Assembly (NCBI GenBank): GCA_947589745.1
Contig: CANQCS010000011.1
Location: 1 to 59,620, forward strand
Length of the DNA: 59,620 nt
DNA from: an uncultured Oscillospiraceae bacterium
GTDB lineage: Bacteria > Bacillota > Clostridia > Oscillospirales > Oscillospiraceae
Reading direction: 5' to 3'
Shown: positions 31,857 to 39,965 of the stretch, piece by piece
How positions within the stretch are numbered: position 1 is the stretch's first letter
Layout of the letters: each line of letters opens with the position of its first letter
Notes under the pieces: generated by a model
Database searches by the model: none
The model's input: the letters and a program-made list of their open reading frames with translations, nothing else
What the model was told of the DNA's origin: nothing
Made by a program: the position numbers and the translations under genes

Positions 31857-34220
31857 ATGAGACGCAAAACCCTAAGCATCCTGCTGTCCCTCTTGCTGCT
31901 GTTGAGTCTGCTGCCTTCAACAGCGCTGGCTGACGGGCTCGACGGCCCGCCGGAGGCAGTGACCATCTTCACCACCAACGACATCCACGGCAACGTGGAG
32001 CACAGCGACACCGCCATCGGCCTCAGCCAGGCGGCGGCCATCAAGGCCTCTACCCCCGGCTCCCTGCTGGTAGACGCCGGCGACGCCACCCAGGGGGCGT
32101 CCTTCGCCACCGTCACCCAGGGCGCCGATGTGATCAAGGCCATGAACGCCGCCGGATATGACGTGATGGCCGCCGGCAACCACGAGTTCGACTACGGCGC
32201 CCAGACCCTGCTGGACAACGCCGCTGCCGCTGACTTCCCCATCCTGGCCGCCAACGTGCAGAAGGACGGGGAACCCCTGCTGGATGCCTCCTGCGTCAAG
32301 GAGGTGGACGGGAAGAAGATCGGCTTTATCGGCCTGACCACCACCGCCACGGCCACCTCCACCAACCCCGCCCAGCTGGCTGGGATCACCTTTGCCGACG
32401 AGGTGACCGCCGCCAAGGAAGAGATCGCCAAGCTGGACGGCAGCGCCGACACCATCGTGCTGATCTGCCACATGGGTGAAAACGACACCGCCGTGGACTG
32501 CACCAGCAAGGCCCTGCTGGCCGCTCTCAGCGAGGACGAGCTGGCCAAGGTGGCCGCCGTCATCGACGGCCACAGCCACCAGACCTACACCGACACCTAT
32601 GAGGACATCCCCATCGTACAGGCCGGGGTGAACGGGACCTCCATGGGCCGCGTGGACCTGCTGTTCTCCGGCGACGCCACCGTGTCCGCCGAGGGCAGCG
32701 TCCTGACCTATGAGGACGCCATGGCCTACGAGCTCACCGACGCCGGCAAGGCCGCCGCCGCCAAGGTGGAGGAGACCCTGACGGCTGTCAAGGACGGACA
32801 GGCCGCCATTCTGGATCAGACGCTGTGCCAGACCGCCGCTCCTCTCTGGGGTGGGTACATCTACTACGACTACGTGGAGTCCCGCATCGTGTAGACCGCC
32901 TACGGCGACTTCGTCACCGACGCCTTTGTGGACAGCGCGGAGACCTTCGCGGAGAATAACGGCCTCGATCTGCCCGTCATCGCCGTGGAGAACGGCGGCG
33001 GTATCGCGCAGACCATGCCCATGGGTGAGGTCACCAGGGGCGACATCCTCGACGCCTTCAACCACGGCAATCTGGTGGTGGCCCTCTCCGTGACGCCCGC
33101 CCAGCTCTATGAGGCGCTGGAGGTGGGCCTGACCATGACGGGTCAGGACGATACCGGCCTGCTGGTCCGCGAGCGGGTCAGCGGCAGCTTCCTCCAGGCC
33201 AGCGGCTTCACCTACACCTATGATCCCTCCGGCGAGGCGGGGGCAAAGGTGACGCAGGTGGTCCTGAGCGATGGGAAAACGCTCACCCGCGACGACGCGG
33301 AGACGAAGCTTCTCCTTGCCACCAACAACTATACCGCCACGTTCGCCGGTCTGAAGGACGGCGAGCAGCTGGGCGAGCTGGGCGGCGAGGACCTGATTGT
33401 GGAGGAGTACCTCCTGGCGCAGACCAAGAACGGCACCGAGCCGCTGGACTATCCCATGAGCCAGGGGCGCATCCAGATCGCCAATGACACCTCCCCGGCC
33501 CAGTATGCCGTGGCGATTCCCGTCCTGTCCCAGGCGGATTCCTCCTCTCCCCTCCCGGCGATGACCGTGCACCTGAAGGTGGACGGCGGGGAGTACCAGG
33601 AGATGACCACCGATGCGGACGGTATGCTGAAGGTGGACGGCCTGGCCAAGGGTCCCCACCAGTTCTTCCTCCAGGAGGCGGCCGGGCAGGCGGTCTATGT
33701 GAACAACTACTCCGGCTCCGGCACCGTCACCACCAAGGACGGCTATTACCGGCTGGGCTTCCTGGTGGATGCCGCCCCGGCCGGGCCTGTCACCCGCGCC
33801 ATGGCGGTCAGCGCCCTCTGGGAGCTGGCCGGTTCCCCCGAGGCTTCTGCCAGCTCCTTCCTCGATGTGGCGGCCAATGCCTCCTATGCGGGAGCGGCGA
33901 ATTGGGCCGCGTCCACCGGCGTCGTCAAGGGATATCCGGGCGGCCTGTTCCAGCCGGATACGGCCATCACCCGGGAGCAGCTGGCGGTGATCCTGTACCG
34001 CTATGAGCAGACGAAGGGCGGCGGTTTTACCGGCGACTGGATGTTCCGTCTGGACTACACGGACGCCGCCGAGGTTTCGGAATGGGCCTATGAGGCGGTC
34101 TGCTGGTGCACCATGAACCAGCTTCTGACCGGCACCGGCGGCGCGCTGGAGCCCGCCGGACAGATCTCCCAGGCGGAGCTGACCGAAATGCTCACCTTGT
34201 ATCAGAATCTTGGGGAGTAA
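31857..34220 (+). pseudogene. Exported 5'-nucleotidase/metallophosphoesterase with SLH domains, interrupted by an amber codon
   Basis: One frame of 788 codons is broken by a TAG at 32892-32894 (codon 346). Before it are a signal peptide (SLLLLLSLLPSTALA), TNDIHGN, DAGDATQG, GNHEFDYG, CHMGEN and DGHSHQTY, the complete metallophosphatase domain. After it, in the same frame, come TAYGDFVTDAF, ENGGGI and the rest of the 5'-nucleotidase C-terminal domain, then S-layer homology repeats (about codons 640-785, AMAVSALWEL and AITREQLAVILYRYE). The family motif expects Glu-Thr where TAG-ACC stands, so a single GAG-to-TAG change explains the break. Restart sites exist downstream (GTG 32928) but would give a domain without the active site. 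Read-through or a base-call error are alternatives. AAAGGAG precedes the ATG. Confidence 0.85.
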
Positions 34221-34233
34221 TCCTTTTTTCCCG

Positions 34234-34279
34234 AAAAAGAGAAGGCGGGAGGCCATGCGGCCTCCCGCCTTCTTTTTCC
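34234..34279. terminator. Bidirectional terminator
   Basis: A long perfect stem GAAAAAGAAGGCGGGAGGCC-type with loop ATGC and TTCTTTTTC on the right. It follows the nucleotidase gene and also faces the M56 gene. Confidence 0.88.
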
Positions 34280-34308
34280 TTTCATATTATTCTCTCATTA
34301 AAAGTGCA

Positions 34309-34398
34309 CTTCGTTACCGTGCGGAAAATGTAGGAATCGCAACGCTTTGAGAGCGAGGATAAAGTTCTTTTTGATACTTTTTCTTTCAAGAAAAAGTA
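34309..34398 (-). repeat. Stop-abutting repeat (family 2)
   Basis: Reading the minus strand, the hairpin TACTTTTTCTTGAAAGAAAA begins at the stop of the M56 gene and is followed by AAAAAGAACTTTATCCTCGC, GCGTTGCGATTCC and GCACGGTAACGAAGTGCA. This is the best match to the copy in the spoIIIA operon. Confidence 0.85.
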
Positions 34399-36297
34399 TC
34401 AATCCTGCTCCGCCGGTTCCCCGGTCCAGCCGCGGACCGGGCGCAGCCCCGTTACGGTCCCCACCGGGACCTGCGTCTGGCTGGCATAGGGCCCGTCCCG
34501 CCATGTTCCCACCAGCACGCCGCCGCTCTCGCTGTCCGCCGTCACGCAGGTTCGGAAGACGACGCTGCTGGCCAGACCCAGCCAGTTGTTGGTGACGCCG
34601 TAGGTCCGGACGCCGGAGAGGGTCTCGCCCATCACCGGCCGGATGGACAGCTGTTCCCCCGCTTCTCCGAAGGTGTACGTCAGCGCCGCGTTCTCGGGAA
34701 TGGTCCCGTCCGCCGCAGGGTCCCAGTAGACGGTCTCGCCGGGGCTCAGGGTCAGGGAGCGCCCCACGGGCGTCATTTCCTCCCCCGCCTGCTGATAGAG
34801 CTGTCCGGCGCTGGCCGCGACCTCTACCGTCCCCAGGTCCTCGCCGAATCGCACCGGCAGCAGGCTGCCGGACTGCCAGGCCCACAGTGCGCCGCTGCCG
34901 CCGATGAACGTATGGAAGGGGTCGATCAGCTGGTAAATTCGGAAATCCCCGATCCACAGGGTGGTCCCGCCGTCCTCCAGGCTCAGCTCCCAGATGGTCT
35001 CCGTCCGTTCCCCGTCTCCATAGCGCCGCATGGTGACGGCGGTGACTCCGGCAGCGGCGGCTCGGATCTCATCGGGCAAGATGGGCCGGCTGTCAAAGAG
35101 GGCGAAAAATTCCTCCGGAGTGTAATCGGCGGTCTCCGTCAGACTGCCGGACCAATCCTCCCCTTTGTTGTTCACAACGGTGAGGACGCCGTCCTCCTCC
35201 CATACGTCGGCATACTGCCAGCCCACAGGGAACCACGCGCTGAGCCCTCCGTCCTGTCCGATGAGGGCGCCGCCGGTGTAGTGCCGGGGCGCGTTGGTGG
35301 CAGAACTGCCAGCGGGCTGTTCCGCTGTGTCTGCCAAAGCGCTGCCGCTGTTGGGCCGTTCTTCCGCCACGGCCGGGTCAGTGAGGAAGCACACCGCCGC
35401 CACCGCGCACAGCAGCAGAGACGCCGCCGCCACCCAGAGGGCCGGCCGCCGGTAGCGGAGGATGTTCTTCACCCGCTCTTTCACGCCAACCTCTCCGAAA
35501 GCCAGCGGGCAGACGATGGAGGCGCGGCCCGCGCCGCACCGGAGCAGGGCCCGGGAGTAGGCGGCCTTGCTCCCCTCCCCCAGCTCCCGGACCACCCGCT
35601 CGTCGCAGGCCAGCTCGATGTCCCGGCACAGCAGCGCATAGGCCGCCCACACCAAGGGATGGAACCAGTAGACCGCCAGCAACGCATAGGCGGCGGGCTT
35701 GGTCCAGTGGTCCCGCCGGGCCAGGTGGGACCGCTCGTGGGCCAGGACGAACCCCAGCTCCTCTCCCTCCAGGCCGTAGGGCACGTAGATAGTAGGCCGG
35801 ACCAGCCCCAGCAGGAAGGGCGACGGGATGCCGCCGCACCGCCGGAAGCCGTCCTCCCGCACCGCTTCCCGGACCTGCCGCCGGAGCCTCCACCAGCTCC
35901 AGAGGCCGTATAGGGCCAGCACTGCCAGCCCCGCCAGCCAGATCCACCCGGCTATCTCCGCCAGATGGGCGGTGTTGTGGACAGGGACGGTGATGCCCTC
36001 GTAGTAGTGGTCGCCCAGGTAGTCGTTGACCCGGGCGTTCACATAGGGGATCCCGGTGCTGACCCGGAAGGAGTTTCTCTCCAGGTACTCCGGGGCAACC
36101 ACTTGGGCGCTGGGCACCAGGCTGACGGGAGCCTGGGGAAAGGCGGGCAGCACCAGCCGCAGCCCCACCAGCAGCCACAGCAGGCACCGCACGTTCTTGG
36201 GCGCTCTCCGCAGCGCCAGCCGCAGGACCAGCACCGCCAAAATCAGCCACCCGGCGGCGTAGGCCCGGTTCCAGAGGGTCAGAAACAGCTCACCCAT
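34399..36297 (-). CDS. M56-family membrane metalloprotease (BlaR1/MecR1-like sensor)
   Basis: BlaR1-type proteins sense a signal at the cell surface and cleave a BlaI-type repressor. The 632-residue product has membrane helices at about 10-30, 35-52, 105-125 and 310-330, and the cytoplasmic zinc site FVLAHERSHLARRDHW (near 196) with ELACDERVV downstream. The C-terminal part of about 300 residues is not a penicillin-binding domain; it shows GWQYADVWEEDGVLTVVNN and no SxxK acylation pattern I can assign, so the ligand is probably not a beta-lactam. I chose the ATG at 36297 (MGELFLTLWNRAYAAGW) because GGAGGAGAACC is directly upstream. The start overlaps the BlaI-type gene. Confidence 0.9.
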   Translation of the reverse strand: MGELFLTLWNRAYAAGWLILAVLVLRLALRRAPKNVRCLLWLLVGLRLVLPAFPQAPVSLVPSAQVVAPEYLERNSFRVSTGIPYVNARVNDYLGDHYYEGITVPVHNTAHLAEIAGWIWLAGLAVLALYGLWSWWRLRRQVREAVREDGFRRCGGIPSPFLLGLVRPTIYVPYGLEGEELGFVLAHERSHLARRDHWTKPAAYALLAVYWFHPLVWAAYALLCRDIELACDERVVRELGEGSKAAYSRALLRCGAGRASIVCPLAFGEVGVKERVKNILRYRRPALWVAAASLLLCAVAAVCFLTDPAVAEERPNSGSALADTAEQPAGSSATNAPRHYTGGALIGQDGGLSAWFPVGWQYADVWEEDGVLTVVNNKGEDWSGSLTETADYTPEEFFALFDSRPILPDEIRAAAAGVTAVTMRRYGDGERTETIWELSLEDGGTTLWIGDFRIYQLIDPFHTFIGGSGALWAWQSGSLLPVRFGEDLGTVEVAASAGQLYQQAGEEMTPVGRSLTLSPGETVYWDPAADGTIPENAALTYTFGEAGEQLSIRPVMGETLSGVRTYGVTNNWLGLASSVVFRTCVTADSESGGVLVGTWRDGPYASQTQVPVGTVTGLRPVRGWTGEPAEQD

Positions 36298-36661
36298 GGT
36301 TCTCCTCCTCATATCGGTCAATGAGGCGGCGGATCTCCTCCGCCTCCTGGGCGGTGAGAGCCTTGCCGCTAGTGAAGGCGGCCACGAAGCCGGGCAGGGA
36401 CCCGCCGAATACCCGGTCCAGGAGCTGCTGTCCCTCGCTGCGCTGGGCCTCCTCCCGGCTGACCAGGGCGGTGACCACGCCGTTCTCCAGCTGTACCACG
36501 CCCCGCTGGCTGAGGCGCTTGATGACGGTGTAGGTGGTGGACTTCTTCCACCCCAGCGCTTCGCGGCACAGCCGCACCAGCTCCGTGCCGGTGACCGGCT
36601 GGCAGCTCCACAGGATTTCGCAGAAGCGGTACTCGCTCTCAAAGATCTTAGGTGTGTCCAT
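36290..36661 (-). CDS. BlaI/MecI-family transcriptional repressor
   Basis: The 123-residue product has the winged-helix core CREALGWKKSTTYTVIKRLSQRG (about 32-54) and a C-terminal dimerisation helix region (LTAQEAEEIRRLIDRYEEE). BlaI repressors are cut by their paired M56 protease to release target genes. The gene is first in the two-gene operon and overlaps the protease gene. A perfect inverted repeat overlaps its promoter. Confidence 0.95.
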   Translation of the reverse strand: MDTPKIFESEYRFCEILWSCQPVTGTELVRLCREALGWKKSTTYTVIKRLSQRGVVQLENGVVTALVSREEAQRSEGQQLLDRVFGGSLPGFVAAFTSGKALTAQEAEEIRRLIDRYEEENHG

Positions 36662-36687
36662 AGGGGGCCTCCTGTTGGTTTAATGGA

Positions 36688-36729
36688 TTAGACTACTGGC
36701 AGTCTAACACGTTAAACCTGCTTTGTCAA
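36688..36729 (-). promoter_or_regulatory. Promoter and likely BlaI-type operator
   Basis: On the minus strand TTGACA (36724-36729), 17 bases, TAGACT (36701-36706). The inverted repeat TTAGACT-N6-AGTCTAA spans 36688-36707 and covers the -10 box, so the repressor bound there would block its own operon. Confidence 0.75.
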
Positions 36730-36769
36730 GAGGACAAAAGAGCTGTTTTTGATAAACGGGTGGAGGGGG

Positions 36770-37450
36770 CTCCGCCCCCACCGGGTTTGATGTGCACCCC
36801 CGATGGGTGCAACCCGGGGTTACTTTTCCCTCGTGGGAAAAGTAACCAAAAGCACGCTCAAGAAAACCAGGAATGGTTTTCTTGAGAATCTTTCCTTATT
36901 TTGTTTATGTTTGCGCTCCCCCTTTGGCTGGTCTGGTCTAAACTGTTCTTGCTCCCGTGTATGAGGCGAAGCGGCTGTTTCAGTATGTCCCCAAGGAGAT
37001 CCTGCTGCGGCGCAAGTTTCGCCGCTTGGGGCGGCGAAACCGGACATTGGCTGCGCTGGTCGTTTTTACGTATTCCGACTGCGTTCTGCTCCGTTCCACT
37101 ACGCAATTGACAAATGTTTCGTTACGCACCCGAATAGAACCGCGCCATCAATTGCGTAGTGGAACGGAGCAACCAGCAGTAAGACTAAGGAAAAACAAAC
37201 CAGCACCCCCGATGAAAGCCTTCCCTGGCCCCTAGTTCTACCCTCCATCTACCCTTAACGTCCTCCCCAAACGGCAGGGATTCTTAAGGGGGCGCGAGCC
37301 CCCTTAAGTGCACTTTTGGTTACTTTTCCTGCAAGGGAAAAGTAACCCAGGGTGCCGGCAGGCACTAAAAAATATTTTAAGAGGTGGTAGGGGCCGGAGG
37401 CCCCTACGGATAGGCACCCGGGGGCTGCGCCCCCGCGCCCCCGGAACAAA
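36770..37450 (+). repeat. Inverted-arm repeat element, copy D (complete, no cargo)
   Basis: The best full copy. Order: hairpin GGTTACTTTTCCC/GGGAAAAGTAACC (about 36817-36847); palindromic ACCAGGAATGGT with TTCTTGAG; TTTGCGCTCCCCCTTTGGCT; right-flank block with the stem GTTTCGCCGC/GCGGCGAAAC at 37016-37040; arm 37086-37109; core of 39 bases; inverted arm 37149-37174; left-flank block with CCCCCGATGAAAGCCTTCCC; stem AGGGGGC/GCCCCCTT; hairpin GGTTACTTTTCC/GGAAAAGTAACC (about 37317-37346); CCGGCAGGCAC; and GTAGGGGCCGGAGGCCCCTAC near 37388. It fills the 820 bases between the BlaI-type promoter and the acyl-CoA ligase stop. Confidence 0.9.
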
Positions 37451-37483
37451 TAAAAGGGAGAGGGGCCTTTCGGCCCCTCCCCT

Positions 37484-39961
37484 TTATTTGTTCATCTCTG
37501 CGATCCGCTTTTCGGCGTCCTCGCGCATTTTATACTTCAAAATTTTTCCGGCCGCGTTCATGGGGAACGCGTCCACGAATTCCACGTACCGGGGCACCTT
37601 GTGCTTGGCCATATGGTCAAGCACATATTTTTTCATCTCCGCCTCGGTCATGGTCTCCCCCTCCTTCAGGATGATGCAGGCCATGATCTCCTCGCCGTAC
37701 TGCTTGTCGGGCACGCCGATGACCTGGACGTCGCTGACCTTGGGGTGGGTGTAGATGAAGTCCTCGATCTCCTTGGGGTAGATGTTCTCGCCGCCCCGGA
37801 TGATCATGTCCTTCAGGCGGCCCGTGATGCGGAAGTTGCCGTTCTCGTCCTCACAGGCCAGGTCGCCCGTGTGGAGCCAGCCGCCGGCGTCGATGGTGGA
37901 CGCGGTGGCGCCCGGCATCTTGTAGTAGCCCTTCATGATGTTGTAGCCCCGGGCCACGAACTCGCCGCTGACACCGATGGGGCACTCCTCCCCGGTGTCC
38001 GGGTCCACGATCCGGCACTCCACGTTGGCGAAGCGGCTGCCCACCGTGTCGGTGCGCACGTCCAGGGGGTCGTCAAAGCTGGACATGGTGCAGCCGGGGG
38101 CTGCCTCGGTCTGGCCGTAGACGCTGACGATCTGCTTCATGTTCATAATGTCGGCGGCCTTCCGCATCAGGTCGGCGGGGCAGTTGGCCCCGGCCATGAT
38201 GCCGGTGCGGATGTAGGAGAAGTCCGTCTTGGGGAAGTCCTCGTGGCTCATCATGGCGATGAACATGGTGGGCACGCCGTTGAAGCAGGTGATGCGCTCC
38301 TGGTTGATGCAGGCCAGGGCGGGCTTGGGGGAGAAGTAGGGCAACGGGCACATGGTGGCCCCGTGGGTCATGGACGCCGTCATGGACAGCACCATGCCGA
38401 AGCAGTGGAACATGGGCACCTGGATCATCATTCGGTCCGCCGTGCTCAGGTCCATGTGGTCGCCGATATACTTGCCGTTGTTCACCACGTTGTAGTGGGT
38501 CAGCATGACGCCCTTGGGGAAGCCGGTGGTGCCGGAGGTGTACTGCATGTTGCACACGTCGTGGACGTCCACGGCGGCGGCCCGGCGGCGGACCTCCTCG
38601 ATGGACACCTTGTTGGACAGGGCCACGGCCTCCTCCCAGGTGAGGCACCCCTTCTGCCGGTAGCCCACGGTGACGATGTTCCGCAGGAAAGGCAGCTTCT
38701 TGCAGTGGAGGGGCTTGCCGGGGACGGCGGTCTCCAGCTCCGGGCACAGCTCCGCGATAATCTCCGCGTAGTGGGAGTCCCGGTAGCTCTCGATCATCAC
38801 CAGGGTGTGGGTGTCGGACTGGCGCAGGAGGTACTCCGCCTCGTGGATCTTGTAGGCGGTGTTGACGGTGACCAGCACCGCGCCGATCTTGGTGGTGGCC
38901 CAGAAGGTGATGAACCAGGCGGGGATGTTGGTGCACCAGACGGCGACTTTATCGCCGGGCTTCACGCCCAGGGCGATGAGGCTCCGGGCGAACTCGTCCA
39001 CGTCGTCCCGGAACTGGCTGTAGGTGCGGGTGTAGTCCAGGGTGGTGTACTTGAAGCAGTACTGGTCCGGGAACTCCTCCACCATCTTGTCCAGCACCTT
39101 GGAGAAGGTGTAGTCGATGACGGTGTCCTTTTTCCAGACGTACTGGCCCTGGCCGGTCTGGCTGTAGAAGAGGTGGCTCTTCCGCTGCTGCCGCTCGTAG
39201 CGGCCCATCTGTACCGCATAGTGGGTCAGGATCATCTCCTGGTCGTCGAGGCCCTCGATCCACTCCGGGTCCCACACCAGGGACACGAAGCCGTCGTAGT
39301 TGACGCTGCGGAGGGCGTTCATCAGGTCCTGCATGGGGAGCTGGCCCTCGCCGGTGAGCTCATGGCTGGGCTTGCCCTCCCCCGCCGCGCCGTCGCTGAT
39401 GCGGACGTGCTTGACGTAGGCGCCCAGATCGGTGATGGTCTGCTCCGGGGTCTCCCCGGCCAGGAGGCAGGTGTCGAACATGTCCCAGCAGGCGGCCAGG
39501 TGGTCGCAGGCGAAGCGGTTCAAAATGTCCACCATCTTCCTGGTGTCCGCCATGGCCCCGCAGGTCTCCAGCAGCAGCACCACATCCGCCTCCTCGGCGG
39601 CGGGCAGGACCTGGGCGATCTTCTCCGACACGGCCTCGCTGTCACCGGCGTAGGTCCAGATGACCACATAGGGCACCAGCAGGTTCTTCGCCGTCTCCAC
39701 GGCCAGGGCGACTTTCTCCGCCGCGTCATCGTCCATGAGGTCGCAGGGGGTGCCCACGCAGGGGATAGAGAGGCCCTGGTGGACCATGTGGCGGCGGACC
39801 ACCACGGCCAGCTCCGGGTTGGCGGGGCTGTTGCGCTCCTCGAACATCCGGGCGTCGGCGCCGTCCAGCTCCACGCCCTGGAGCCCGGCGTCCGCGGCGG
39901 CGGCGCAGAGCTCGTTCCAGTCCCGGTCCCGCCAGCGGCGGATGGAATAGGATAACTTCAT
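37484..39961 (-). CDS. Fusion of a TIM-barrel sugar-phosphate isomerase/epimerase domain with an acyl-CoA synthetase
   Basis: The 825-residue product joins two enzymes. Residues 1-260 follow the xylose isomerase-like AP-endonuclease-2 TIM barrel (MKLSYSIRRWRDRDWNELCA start, GVELDG, metal-type residues in LLLETCG near 130 and ACWDMFDT near 157). Residues about 280-825 form a complete ANL adenylating enzyme with YTSGTTGFPKG (474-484), VYGQTEAAPGC, GWLHTGDLA, GRLKDMIIRGGENIYP and the catalytic lysine in GKILKYKMRE near the C terminus. The start follows the LeuA-like gene by four bases with GAGGAGG in that gene's end, so both are made from one T-box-controlled message. Coupled isomerisation and CoA activation of a small hydroxy- or keto-acid is an inference. 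Confidence 0.88.
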   Translation of the reverse strand: MKLSYSIRRWRDRDWNELCAAAADAGLQGVELDGADARMFEERNSPANPELAVVVRRHMVHQGLSIPCVGTPCDLMDDDAAEKVALAVETAKNLLVPYVVIWTYAGDSEAVSEKIAQVLPAAEEADVVLLLETCGAMADTRKMVDILNRFACDHLAACWDMFDTCLLAGETPEQTITDLGAYVKHVRISDGAAGEGKPSHELTGEGQLPMQDLMNALRSVNYDGFVSLVWDPEWIEGLDDQEMILTHYAVQMGRYERQQRKSHLFYSQTGQGQYVWKKDTVIDYTFSKVLDKMVEEFPDQYCFKYTTLDYTRTYSQFRDDVDEFARSLIALGVKPGDKVAVWCTNIPAWFITFWATTKIGAVLVTVNTAYKIHEAEYLLRQSDTHTLVMIESYRDSHYAEIIAELCPELETAVPGKPLHCKKLPFLRNIVTVGYRQKGCLTWEEAVALSNKVSIEEVRRRAAAVDVHDVCNMQYTSGTTGFPKGVMLTHYNVVNNGKYIGDHMDLSTADRMMIQVPMFHCFGMVLSMTASMTHGATMCPLPYFSPKPALACINQERITCFNGVPTMFIAMMSHEDFPKTDFSYIRTGIMAGANCPADLMRKAADIMNMKQIVSVYGQTEAAPGCTMSSFDDPLDVRTDTVGSRFANVECRIVDPDTGEECPIGVSGEFVARGYNIMKGYYKMPGATASTIDAGGWLHTGDLACEDENGNFRITGRLKDMIIRGGENIYPKEIEDFIYTHPKVSDVQVIGVPDKQYGEEIMACIILKEGETMTEAEMKKYVLDHMAKHKVPRYVEFVDAFPMNAAGKILKYKMREDAEKRIAEMNK

Positions 39962-39965
39962 GGTC

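Noticed and set aside
31917-34256. Minus-strand 779-codon open frame opposite the nucleotidase gene
   Set aside because: It is a shadow of a clear metallophosphatase/SLH frame and has low-complexity Gly/His/Leu content; the plus-strand frame has signal peptide, promoter and terminator.
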